Positions 32,347 to 39,579 of a DNA stretch of 39,579 nucleotides are shown one piece after another; the first letter of the stretch is position 1, and every line of letters starts with the position of its first letter. The notes under the pieces are model-generated. The model saw only the letters and a program-made list of their open reading frames with translations. It made no database searches and was not told the DNA's origin. A program made the position numbers and the translations under genes. This DNA is from Ruminococcus sp. (GTDB taxonomy: Bacteria > Bacillota > Clostridia > Oscillospirales > Ruminococcaceae): assembly GCA_017516465.1 (NCBI GenBank), contig JAFXCR010000053.1, forward strand, positions 1-39,579, given 5' to 3'.

Positions 32347-32402
32347 TGAATAATATTCGTATAAATATGAATATTTTAGATAATTATGAATAATTATGCG
32401 AA
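32347..32402 (+). promoter_or_regulatory. Candidate ArgR operator region upstream of argG
   Basis: Three GAAT-centred, AT-rich palindromic stretches lie just before the promoter: TGAATAATATTC (32347-32358), TATGAATATTTT (32366) and TATGAATAATTATGCG (32385). They resemble the ARG box TNTGAATWWWWATTCANW but none matches fully. ArgR is not in the window. Confidence 0.4.
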
Positions 32403-32407
32403 TCCTC

Positions 32408-32435
32408 TTGACATTATAAATATTAGGTGTATAAT
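32408..32435 (+). promoter_or_regulatory. Promoter of argG
   Basis: TTGACA (32408-32413) and TATAAT (32430-32435) are spaced by 16 bases. Confidence 0.85.
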
Positions 32436-32473
32436 AGTATTAATCTTATTTATTTCTCAGGAGGTACACTAAA

Positions 32474-33709
32474 ATGGCTAAAAAAGATATTAAAAAGGTA
32501 GTTCTTGCATACTCAGGCGGACTTGATACTTCTATCATTATTCCGTGGCTTAAGGAAAACTACAATAACTGCGAGGTTATCGCTGTTTCCGGTGACGTGG
32601 GACAGGGTACAGAGCTTGACGGTCTTGAGGAAAAGGCTATCAAGACAGGTGCTTCAAAGCTCTATATCGAGGATCTGAAGGAAGAATTCATTCAGGATTA
32701 TGTTTACCCCACAGTTCAGGCAGGAGCTATTTACGAAAACAGATATATGCTCGGAACATCCTTTGCACGTCCTATCATCGCAAAAAGAATCGCTGAAATA
32801 GCAATCGCTGAGGGTGCAGACGCTATCTGTCACGGCTGTACAGGAAAGGGCAACGATCAGGTTCGTTTTGAGCTTGCTATCAAGGCTTTCGCTCCTGATA
32901 TGCACATCATCGCTCCCTGGAGAGAATGGGACATCAAAAGCCGTGACGAGGAAATCGACTACGCAGAGGCTCACAACATTCCTCTGAAGATAAACAGAGA
33001 AACAAACTACTCCAAGGATAAGAACCTCTGGCATCTTTCACATGAAGGTCTTGACCTTGAGGATCCTGCAAATGAGCCGCAGTATGAGAAGCCCGGCTTC
33101 CTCGAAATGGGTGTTTCTCCTCTTGAAGCTCCCGACAAGCCTACATATATCACAATCCACTTTGAAAAGGGTGTCCCCACAATGCTCGACGGCAAGGAGC
33201 TCAACGGCGTTGAAATGGTAGCTGCTCTCAACAAGCTCGGCGGCGAAAACGGTATCGGTCTTGCTGACCTCGTTGAAAACCGTCTTGTTGGTATGAAGTC
33301 CAGAGGTGTTTATGAAACTCCCGGCGGTGCTATCCTCTACCACGCTCACGAGGTTCTCGAAACAATCTGTCTCGACAAGGAAACAGCAAGAGTTAAGCAG
33401 TATCTCGGAATCAAGTTTGCTGATATCGTTTACAACGGTCAGTGGTATACTCCTCTCCGTGAAGCTATGACAGCTTTCGTAAACAAGACTCAGGAAACTG
33501 TTACAGGTGACGTAAAGCTCAAGCTCTACAAGGGCAACATCATCAATGCCGGCGTAACTTCACCCTATACTCTCTATGATGAGGAAGTTGCTACATTTGA
33601 TGAGGATGACGTTTACAATCAGGCTGACTCCGCTGGATTCATCAACCTCTTTGGTCTCCCGATCAAGGTTAAGGCTCAGCTCGATAAGAAAAGAGAGCAG
33701 AATAAGTAA
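32474..33709 (+). CDS. argG: Argininosuccinate synthase
   Basis: This 411-residue enzyme joins citrulline and aspartate using ATP. The PP-loop [10 protein letters not shown] near the N-terminus and the family segment [16 protein letters not shown] are present, and the length is normal. It has its own consensus promoter with ArgR-like sites upstream and CAGGAGG before the ATG. A family B hairpin begins on the base after the stop. argH, which takes the next step, follows after 341 bases of repeats. Confidence 0.96.
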   Translation: MAKKDIKKVVLAYSGGLDTSIIIPWLKENYNNCEVIAVSGDVGQGTELDGLEEKAIKTGASKLYIEDLKEEFIQDYVYPTVQAGAIYENRYMLGTSFARPIIAKRIAEIAIAEGADAICHGCTGKGNDQVRFELAIKAFAPDMHIIAPWREWDIKSRDEEIDYAEAHNIPLKINRETNYSKDKNLWHLSHEGLDLEDPANEPQYEKPGFLEMGVSPLEAPDKPTYITIHFEKGVPTMLDGKELNGVEMVAALNKLGGENGIGLADLVENRLVGMKSRGVYETPGGAILYHAHEVLETICLDKETARVKQYLGIKFADIVYNGQWYTPLREAMTAFVNKTQETVTGDVKLKLYKGNIINAGVTSPYTLYDEEVATFDEDDVYNQADSAGFINLFGLPIKVKAQLDKKREQNK

Positions 33710-33800
33710 GCCCGTAGCACGGGCAGGCGGTTCACGCTTTCACTCGTAAACTCGTTTGCTCTGTACGGAAATGCAAGTCTGCTTTCGCACACGGCAGGTA
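33710..33800. repeat. Family B repeat directly after the argG stop codon
   Basis: GCCCGT-AGC-ACGGGC (33710-33724) starts on the first base after the TAA. The tail TTCACGCTTTCACTCGTAAAC, CTCTGTACGG and CAAGTCTGCTTTCGCACACG resembles the copy at 81-142. The rest of the 33710-34050 gap is described in the next two entries. Confidence 0.6.
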
Positions 33801-33813
33801 TTTTAAAGAAAAG

Positions 33814-33842
33814 ACAGGCAGGGGAGCCGTTCTCCTGCCTGT
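33814..33842 (+). terminator. Probable terminator between argG and argH
   Basis: ACAGGCAGGGGAG and CTCCTGCCTGT pair with one bulged G around CCGTT. The U-tract is weak (TTGTGATTTT). Confidence 0.5.
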
Positions 33843-33854
33843 TGTGATTTTAAA

Positions 33855-34030
33855 TAATGCGTAATTCGTAATTCATAATGCGTAATTATATGAATCGTTA
33901 GTCCCGATATATCGTCATAATTACCAGTAATGACCGGATTTGCGGGCAACCGCAAGGGTTGCCCCTACATTGATTTTTATTTTTTCATTCCGTCGGCGAC
34001 AGCTGACACCACAATTACGAATTACGCATT
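33855..34030. mobile_element. MITE-like element with 18-bp terminal inverted repeats (family C)
   Basis: AATGCGTAATTCGTAATT (33855-33872) and AATTACGAATTACGCATT (34013-34030) are exact reverse complements and bound 176 bases with no gene. The right end carries GACACCACAATTACGAATT, identical to 538-556. A family A hairpin (GGGCAACCGCAAGGGTTGCCC core, about 33936-33964) lies inside. It ends 20 bases before argH. Confidence 0.6.
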
Positions 34031-34050
34031 GACATCAAGGAGGAATAATC

Positions 34051-35436
34051 ATGGCAGATATGATGTGGGCAGGAAGATTTTCAAAGCAGGTTGACGCCGG
34101 AGTCAACGCTTTCAATTCTTCAATTGCCTTTGACGGACGTATGTACCGTCACGATATACAGGGCAGTATAGCCCACGCAACTATGCTGGGCGACTGCGAA
34201 ATTATCACAAAAGAGGACAGCCTCGAAATTATAGAGGGACTTAAGGGAATCCTTGCAGATATAGATTCAGGCACACTTGAGCTTGATCCCAATGCCGAAG
34301 ATATACATATGTTCATTGAAGCGGAGCTTACAAAGCGTCTCGGTGATGTGGGAAAGAGACTTCACACATCACGTTCAAGAAACGATCAGGTTGCAGTTGA
34401 CCTCAGACTCTATCTCCGTGATGAAATCGCAGAGATTTCTGATTTGATAAGAAAGCTTATCTCTGCAATTATCGTTATGGCTAAGGAACACACCGAAACG
34501 GTTATGCCCGGATATACCCACCTCCAGAGAGCACAGCCGATTACATTTGCACATCATCTCATGGCTTATGTGTGGATGCTTCTCCGTGACCTTGAAAGAT
34601 TACAGGACGCCGCAAAGCGTATGAACTTCTGTCCTCTCGGATGCGGAGCTCTTGCAGGTACGACCTACAAGACAAACCGTCAGCAGACATCTGAGCTTCT
34701 CGGTTTTACTGCTCCCATGGAAAACAGCCTTGACGGAGTTTCCGACCGTGACTACTGCGTGGAGCTGAACTGTGCATTGTCGCTTCTTATGACGCACCTT
34801 TCACGCTTTTCCGAGGAAATAATTCTCTGGTGTTCATGGGAATTCAAGTTCGTTGAGCTTGACGACGCATTCGCTACGGGATCGTCAATTATGCCGCAGA
34901 AGAAGAATCCCGATATTACCGAGCTTATCAGAGGAAAGACGGGCAGAGTAAACGGAAATCTTGTGACTCTCCTCACAATGATGAAGGGACTTCCGCTTGC
35001 ATACAACAAAGATATGCAGGAGGATAAGGAAGCAATCTTCGATACAATCGACAATGTAAAGCTTTGCGTAAAGACCTTTACTCCCATGCTTGCGACCATG
35101 AGAGTACTCAAGGATAACATGAGAAATGCTGCTGCAAGAGGATTTATAAATGCTACCGACTGTGCCGATTATCTTGTCAAGAAGGGGATGCCCTTCCGTG
35201 ACGCATACAAGATTACAGGAACTCTCGTTGCTGAGTGCATTGAAAAGGGACTTACTCTTGAAACGCTTCCGCTTGAGGAATACGCAAAGATGACAGAGCT
35301 TTTTACTGAGGATGTCTACGACGCTATCAGTCTTGACACCTGCGTAAAGGAACGCAAGTCATACGGCGGACCTTCTCCCGACGAGGTGAAGAATCAGATC
35401 TGCAATGCCGAAAAGGAGCTTGAAAGGCTCTCATGA
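34051..35436 (+). CDS. argH: Argininosuccinate lyase
   Basis: This 461-residue enzyme of the fumarase/aspartase superfamily splits argininosuccinate into arginine and fumarate. The signature GSSIMPQKKNPD, the TSRSRNDQVAVDLRLY segment and PGYTHLQRAQP are all present. AAGGAGG lies upstream of the ATG. The stop overlaps the ATG of a small membrane-protein gene (ATGA), so that gene is translationally coupled. Confidence 0.96.
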   Translation: MADMMWAGRFSKQVDAGVNAFNSSIAFDGRMYRHDIQGSIAHATMLGDCEIITKEDSLEIIEGLKGILADIDSGTLELDPNAEDIHMFIEAELTKRLGDVGKRLHTSRSRNDQVAVDLRLYLRDEIAEISDLIRKLISAIIVMAKEHTETVMPGYTHLQRAQPITFAHHLMAYVWMLLRDLERLQDAAKRMNFCPLGCGALAGTTYKTNRQQTSELLGFTAPMENSLDGVSDRDYCVELNCALSLLMTHLSRFSEEIILWCSWEFKFVELDDAFATGSSIMPQKKNPDITELIRGKTGRVNGNLVTLLTMMKGLPLAYNKDMQEDKEAIFDTIDNVKLCVKTFTPMLATMRVLKDNMRNAAARGFINATDCADYLVKKGMPFRDAYKITGTLVAECIEKGLTLETLPLEEYAKMTELFTEDVYDAISLDTCVKERKSYGGPSPDEVKNQICNAEKELERLS

Positions 35437-35687
35437 AGAAAAAAGATCTGATTTTTACACTTGGACTGACCATCTTCATGGGTGTTCTGTGGGTGGTCGG
35501 AATGCTTGTCATGGGACTGTGGATTCCCGTAAAACCTAAGGCTTACATATGGTGGTTTGTGGGTATCGTTACGGTGACTCTTGTTATAAATATCTGGCAC
35601 TCCTTGAAGGAGGATCAGTCTGATCTTAAGGATCCCAAGAGGGAGAAGTATCAGCGGAAGGTCAGCAAAAGAAAAAAGAAGAAGTGA
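35433..35687 (+). CDS. Small two-helix membrane protein coupled to argH
   Basis: This 84-residue protein has two hydrophobic segments (about 6-30 and 37-56) and a highly basic C-terminal tail ending in KVSKRKKKK. It begins inside the argH stop codon (ATGA). I do not recognise the family. Its tight coupling suggests it is a real gene; whether it has a role in arginine metabolism cannot be told. The topology predicts the basic tail inside the cell. Confidence 0.7.
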   Translation: MKKKDLIFTLGLTIFMGVLWVVGMLVMGLWIPVKPKAYIWWFVGIVTVTLVINIWHSLKEDQSDLKDPKREKYQRKVSKRKKKK

Positions 35688-35734
35688 CAGGCAATATAGT
35701 TGTTAATATATCGGGGGAGAATTCCGTAAAATGG

Positions 35735-35787
35735 CAGGGGAGGGGTGAAACAACGCAGATACGTTGTTTGTATCCTGATATCCCCTG
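35735..35787 (+). promoter_or_regulatory. Nested hairpin upstream of argC
   Basis: An outer stem CAGGGGA/TCCCCTG (35735-35741, 35781-35787) surrounds an inner perfect stem AAACAACG/CGTTGTTT (35748-35755, 35762-35769). No T-run follows, so it is not a normal terminator. It lies 31 bases before the argC start in what is likely its leader. Confidence 0.5.
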
Positions 35788-35818
35788 AGCAATAAAATTC
35801 AAAATCAGGAGTGAAAAT

Positions 35819-36766
35819 ATGTCAGTTAAAGTATATATCGACGGTCAGGAGGGTACTACCGGACTTAAAATTCTCGAAAGGTTCGAGGGCAGAAATGATA
35901 TCGAGCTGCTTCGCATCAGCGAGGACAAAAGAAAAGATCCGGCAGAGCGTGCAAAGTTTATCAATATGTCAGATTACACATTTCTCTGCCTTCCGGATGA
36001 GGCTTCAAGAGAGGCTGTCTCATTCGTGGATAACGATCATGTGAGGATCATTGACGCTTCAACTGCTCACAGAACAAATCCCGACTGGGCATATGGTTTT
36101 CCGGAGCTTTCACCGGAGCACCGTGAGAAGATTACAAAATCAAACAGGGTTGCAGTTCCCGGATGCTACGCAAGCGGATTTGCTTCAATAGTCTATCCTC
36201 TTGTGAAGAACGGAATAATTCCGGCAGATTTCCCCGTGTTCGCATACGCAACATCGGGATACAGCGGTGCAGGAAAAAAGGCAATCGCAGTATATGAAGG
36301 AGAGGATAAGCCTTACGAGTACGGAAGTCCCCGTCAGTATGCACTTTCCCAGCAGCACAAGCATCTGCCTGAAATGAAGGCTGTATCGGGACTGGAATTT
36401 ACTCCTATGTTCAATCCCATCATCTGCGACTACTTCAGCGGAATGGTCGTAAGTGTTCCGATTCAGACAAGAATGCTTGACAAACCTGTGACAGCAGAGG
36501 AAGTTCATGCGATGTACGCAAAGCACTATGAGGGTGCAAACATGGTAGAGGTAATGCCTCTTATGAGTGCAGACGAGCAGAAGTCTTTCTTCCTTGCTTC
36601 AAATACGCTCAGCGGTGTGAATAAATTACAAGTATTTGTTTTCGGCAGCGATGAGCAGATTCTTCTCTGTGCACGTCTTGATAATCTCGGTAAGGGAGCA
36701 AGCGGTGCAGCTGTTCAGTGCCTTAATATCATGATGGGAATTGACGAAACAACAGGGCTTGTTTGA
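35819..36766 (+). CDS. argC: N-acetyl-gamma-glutamyl-phosphate reductase, short type 2
   Basis: This 315-residue enzyme reduces N-acetylglutamyl phosphate to the semialdehyde in arginine synthesis. The N-terminal KVYIDGQEGTTGLKILERF and the active-site cysteine in VPGCYASGF identify the short ArgC form, about 30 residues shorter than the common one. AGGAG lies 8 bases before the ATG. An inverted-repeat element begins 8 bases after its stop. Confidence 0.94.
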   Translation: MSVKVYIDGQEGTTGLKILERFEGRNDIELLRISEDKRKDPAERAKFINMSDYTFLCLPDEASREAVSFVDNDHVRIIDASTAHRTNPDWAYGFPELSPEHREKITKSNRVAVPGCYASGFASIVYPLVKNGIIPADFPVFAYATSGYSGAGKKAIAVYEGEDKPYEYGSPRQYALSQQHKHLPEMKAVSGLEFTPMFNPIICDYFSGMVVSVPIQTRMLDKPVTAEEVHAMYAKHYEGANMVEVMPLMSADEQKSFFLASNTLSGVNKLQVFVFGSDEQILLCARLDNLGKGASGAAVQCLNIMMGIDETTGLV

Positions 36767-36773
36767 TGCGGAG

Positions 36774-37265
36774 TTCGGAATGCGGAATTCGGAATTAATT
36801 ATATTATCCGAAAAATAGTTTTAGAAATATGAAGAAAAATGTTATTGTAGAAAAAAGTAAGACGTTTGCTTTACGGATAGTGAAAATTTATCAATATCTT
36901 ACAGCAGAGAAAAAAGAATTTATTTTATCCAGGCAAGTTTTAAAGAGCGGTACAAGTATCGGAGCAAACGTAAGAGAAGCAATAAGAGGTCAGACCAGAG
37001 CAGATTTCTATGCGAAATTAAATATTTCTTTAAAGGAAGCAAGTGAGACCGAATATTGGCTTGAATTGCTTTATGAAAGCGGATATATCGACAAAGTTCA
37101 ATTTGATTCTATATATACAGATTGTCAGGAGATAATCAGCATATTAGTATCAATAACAAAAACACAAAAAAATGATATTTGAAATGCGGATATATAATGG
37201 AGATATTTTAGATAATTGCCGTAAGGCACACCGAAAATTCCGAATTACGAATTCCGCATTCCGAA
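36774..37265. mobile_element. Inverted-repeat element carrying a four-helix-bundle gene (family C)
   Basis: TTCGGAATGCGGAATTC (36774-36790) and its exact reverse complement GAATTCCGCATTCCGAA (37249-37265) bound 492 bases that hold one gene. The right subterminal part (GCCGTAAGGCACACC, then CCGAATTACGAATT) resembles those of the repeats at 494-556 and 33990-34030. It sits between argC and argJ, splitting an arginine operon. No transposase is present. Confidence 0.6.
36829..37182 (+). CDS. Four-helix-bundle protein (TIGR02436, S23/Avd-like)
   Basis: This 117-residue protein matches the four-helix-bundle family first seen in 23S rRNA intervening sequences and related to the Avd protein of diversity-generating retroelements: SRQVLKSGTSIGANVREAIRGQT, then ADFYAKLNISLKEASETEYWLELL. 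The fold forms a positively charged barrel that can bind nucleic acid. The ribosome site is poor. No reverse transcriptase or template repeat is nearby, so this is not a DGR. It is enclosed by 17-bp inverted repeats and is probably a passenger or agent of that element. Confidence 0.85.
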   Translation: MKKNVIVEKSKTFALRIVKIYQYLTAEKKEFILSRQVLKSGTSIGANVREAIRGQTRADFYAKLNISLKEASETEYWLELLYESGYIDKVQFDSIYTDCQEIISILVSITKTQKNDI

Positions 37266-37285
37266 TTAAAAAAGGGAGTTGTAAT

Positions 37286-38539
37286 ATGAATTTACAGTCA
37301 GTTGAAAATATAAAATTCGTTGAAGGCGGAGTTTGTGCCGCCAAGGGCTTTCGTGCAAACGGAATCCAGTGCGGACTTGCTCATGCAGGAGCTCATGTAA
37401 CAAAGAAAAAGAACGACTTAGCACTTATCGTTGCAGATACAGAGTGTACAGCAGCCGCAGTTTATACCACAAACAAGGTGAAGGGTGCACCTATCCTCGT
37501 GACAAAGGAACACCTTAAAAACGGCAAGGCAAAGGCAGTTATCGTGAATTCCGTGAACGCCAACACCTGTAATGCTGACGGCGTTGAAAAAGCGACAAAA
37601 ATGTGTGAGCTTGCTGCCGCAGAGCTTGGAATCAGTCCGGAGGATGTTATCGTTGCTTCTACGGGAGTTATCGGTCAGATTCTTCCTATCGAGCCTATCG
37701 CAAACGGAATGAAGGAGCTTGCAGAAGGGCTTACATACGACGGAAATCCCCGTGCTGTTGAAGCTATAATGACTACCGATACAATGCCTAAGGAAGTTGC
37801 AGTTCAGTTTGAGCTTGACGGAAAAATCTGCACTATGGGCGGAATGCTCAAGGGCAGCGGAATGATTCACCCGAATATGGCAACAACACTGACATTCATC
37901 ACGACAGACGCCGGAATTTCTCCGGAGCTTCTTCAGCGTGCACTCAGCGATATCGTAAAGGTTACGCTGAACAGAGCAAGCGTTGACGGAGATACTTCTA
38001 CAAATGACATGGTATGCGTACTTGCTTCGGGAGCAGCCGGAAATAAGGTTATTTCCCATGAGGACGCTGATTTTGAGGCATTTGAGAATGCTCTCTACGC
38101 AATCATGATGAATCTTGCAAGAATGATGGCTCGTGACGGCGAAGGAGCAACAAAGCTCATCGAATGTGCTGTCGGCGGAGCTGATTCCGAAAAGACAGCC
38201 GAGACAGTTGCGAAATCTGTTATCTGTTCAAGCCTTTTCAAGGCTGCGATGTTCGGTGAGGACGCAAACTGGGGAAGAATCCTCTGTGCCGTAGGATATG
38301 CGGACGCAGAATTCGATATAAATAAGGTTGACGTGAAAATTGCCTCTGAAAAGGGTAGTATCGACGTATGCAAAAACGGTGCCGGAGTTGAATTCTCTGA
38401 AGAAAAGGCTAAGGAGATTCTTGGTGAGGAGGAAATCCAGATACTCATCAACATCGGTGACGGCGGATTCAGTGCTGTCGCATGGGGATGCGACCTCACA
38501 TACGATTATGTAAAGATAAACGGAGATTACAGAAGCTGA
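37286..38539 (+). CDS. argJ: Bifunctional ornithine acetyltransferase/N-acetylglutamate synthase
   Basis: This 417-residue enzyme moves the acetyl group from N-acetylornithine to glutamate. The start at 37286 follows GGGAG; an upstream in-frame start at 37172 would run through the inverted repeat and is rejected. The autocleavage and nucleophile site is T200 in HPNMATTLTF; GEGATKL is present as usual. Self-cleavage yields two chains. It ends 2 bases before the next gene. Confidence 0.95.
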   Translation: MNLQSVENIKFVEGGVCAAKGFRANGIQCGLAHAGAHVTKKKNDLALIVADTECTAAAVYTTNKVKGAPILVTKEHLKNGKAKAVIVNSVNANTCNADGVEKATKMCELAAAELGISPEDVIVASTGVIGQILPIEPIANGMKELAEGLTYDGNPRAVEAIMTTDTMPKEVAVQFELDGKICTMGGMLKGSGMIHPNMATTLTFITTDAGISPELLQRALSDIVKVTLNRASVDGDTSTNDMVCVLASGAAGNKVISHEDADFEAFENALYAIMMNLARMMARDGEGATKLIECAVGGADSEKTAETVAKSVICSSLFKAAMFGEDANWGRILCAVGYADAEFDINKVDVKIASEKGSIDVCKNGAGVEFSEEKAKEILGEEEIQILINIGDGGFSAVAWGCDLTYDYVKINGDYRS

Positions 38540-38541
38540 TT

Positions 38542-39141
38542 ATGGATTACAGGGATTATAATTATGGGGAAAGTTTTTCAGGAGACTGCGATCACACGGA
38601 AAGCGAATTCCGGCGTGAGCTTTACGTCGGTGAAAATATATTGTGGTGCAGAGAATACAAGAAAACAAATCATGTAAGCTGGCAGGACGAGAAAGTATGG
38701 GCGATAATAATTCTGGTTTTCATATTTATCGGTTTTTTAGTGACAGCAGGATTCAATCCGGGAATTATAGTATTGCTTCTGCTGCTTGTGTGGGCACTTT
38801 ATCCTTACCTTAAAAAGAAGCCGGAATTCACCAGCTACGCCATAACCGACAGACGGATAATCCTCAACAATAACGGTACATTCACTTCCGACGAGCTGAG
38901 CGATATTAAATGTATCGCATACAGAGAGCTTAAAGACGGCGTTGGTTCGGTCGGATACTCAAAAAAGTACAGCAGAATCAAGGTTTATCCCACCGGCAGA
39001 GCCTATTCTGTCATAAGCAGAGGAAAGCCGTCTCCTCTGGGAGTAACAACTGTTTACGGAGTTGAAGATCCGGAAAATATGTATCGGATTCTTGAAAATG
39101 CAATAAGCAAGTCAAAGGAGGACTACGGCTATGAACAATAA
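38542..39141 (+). CDS. Membrane protein with bacterial PH-like domain
   Basis: This 199-residue protein has a hydrophilic N-terminus, two transmembrane helices (around 52-72 and 76-93) and a C-terminal domain starting YAITDRRIILNN, the typical opening of bacterial PH (bPH/YdbT-like) domains. It begins 2 bases after argJ without a strong ribosome site, so coupled translation is likely. The function is unknown; such proteins are thought to be envelope-associated. The next gene is of the same kind. Confidence 0.7.
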   Translation: MDYRDYNYGESFSGDCDHTESEFRRELYVGENILWCREYKKTNHVSWQDEKVWAIIILVFIFIGFLVTAGFNPGIIVLLLLLVWALYPYLKKKPEFTSYAITDRRIILNNNGTFTSDELSDIKCIAYRELKDGVGSVGYSKKYSRIKVYPTGRAYSVISRGKPSPLGVTTVYGVEDPENMYRILENAISKSKEDYGYEQ

Positions 39142-39579
39142 TTACGATCCGCAGGCGGTTTTCGGCGAAAAGCTTGAACAGTACGAGGAGATACTCCATT
39201 CCGGAATTGTACGCTACAAAGCAGGATGTCTTTTCGGAGGATGTATTACACTGTCTTTTCTGCCAATTCCGCTGATGATTTTTATCGTTTCTCTTTTAAC
39301 TAAGGAGTATATTATGGCGGCTGAGGTAGGAATCGGAATAATAGCGTTTTATATTGTGTTTCGCGTGTTAAAATATGAATACGATGATCCTGCTCCGACA
39401 ATCATCACAAGCAAGAGACTTCTCTCGAAGATCGGCGACAAATTCCAGTCGGTATATTACGATGATATACAGGAAATCAGCTTTAACCGGAGAAACGGTG
39501 CGATAACAGTAGTGGCAGTCATTGCGCAGTTACTTGTCGTGGGCGATAAAGCAACAAAGAATAAGGAAAACAAAGATTC
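39131..39579 (+). CDS. Membrane protein with bacterial PH-like domain, cut by window end
   Basis: At least 149 residues are encoded and the frame is open at the end of the window. AGGAGG lies 9 bases before the ATG, which overlaps the previous gene by 11 bases. Two hydrophobic helices (around 36-54 and 60-78) are followed by TIITSKRLLSKIG...YYDDIQEISF, a PH-like start similar to the upstream protein. The two seem to be a co-translated pair from a distant duplication. Confidence 0.7.
   Translation, partial: MNNNYDPQAVFGEKLEQYEEILHSGIVRYKAGCLFGGCITLSFLPIPLMIFIVSLLTKEYIMAAEVGIGIIAFYIVFRVLKYEYDDPAPTIITSKRLLSKIGDKFQSVYYDDIQEISFNRRNGAITVVAVIAQLLVVGDKATKNKENKD

Noticed and set aside
36829-37182. 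Diversity-generating retroelement, because of the Avd-like protein
   Set aside because: No reverse transcriptase, variable repeat or template repeat is present around it.
37172-37285. N-terminal extension of ArgJ from ATG 37172
   Set aside because: It overlaps the end of the four-helix-bundle gene and runs through the inverted repeat; ATG 37286 has a GGGAG site and the family start.

Overview
The window looks like an origin-proximal part of the chromosome of an anaerobic, endospore-forming Firmicute, most likely a Ruminococcus-like Oscillospiraceae. The evidence is the gene order rpmH-rnpA-yidD-yidC-jag-mnmE-mnmG-rsmG-noc-parA-parB, genes of the spoVA operon, the [FeFe]-hydrogenase maturase HydF, lactate dehydrogenase, a flavodiiron protein, and BspA-type leucine-rich-repeat surface proteins. 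AGGAG ribosome sites and TTGACA/TATAAT promoters are common. No rRNA, tRNA or CRISPR array was seen.

Layout. 1-797 is gene-free, filled with decayed short repeats and ending in the rpmH promoter. 798-12089 (+) is the origin cluster: protein synthesis and membrane insertion (rpmH, rnpA, yidD, yidC, jag), tRNA and rRNA modification (mnmE, mnmG, rsmG), and chromosome segregation (noc, parA, parB) with four identical parS sites, followed by serS. parA has an in-frame TGA at a highly conserved arginine codon. 12.1-13.5 kb (-) is an AT-rich accessory patch: a DUF3789-like microprotein and two tandem paralogues of unknown function. 13.66-15.36 kb (-) is a redox operon: flavodiiron protein, a ferredoxin-thioredoxin-reductase-like Fe-S protein, and thioredoxin. 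15.6-17.7 kb (+) holds rnhA, which has no ATG/GTG/TTG at its expected start, then the cysteine desulfurase and Fe-S scaffold pair. 18.0-21.8 kb (-) carries two overlapping membrane-anchored LRR proteins. 21.9-26.1 kb (+) has spoVAD-spoVAE and a calcium-type P-ATPase. 26.4-29.9 kb (-) is accessory: an orphan MazF/PemK toxin, a secreted HEXXH protease of M60-like type, an RpiB/LacAB-like protein and a GNAT acetyltransferase. 30.0-32.2 kb (-) is ldh-hydF. 32.4-38.5 kb (+) is arginine biosynthesis (argG, argH, argC, argJ), interrupted by a four-helix-bundle gene inside a 17-bp terminal inverted repeat element. Two bacterial-PH-like membrane proteins follow, the second cut by the window end.

Three families of intergenic repeats run through the window. 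Family A is a set of hairpin modules ending in CCCCTACA. Family B is a mini-hairpin with an AGC loop, placed directly after a stop codon in two of four copies, usually followed by a conserved tail. Family C is AATTACGAATT-type repeats forming the ends of at least two inverted-repeat elements, one carrying the four-helix-bundle gene and one short and MITE-like. The points most worth a second look are the TGA in parA, the non-canonical rnhA start, the family C elements, and the parS hairpin between noc and parA.
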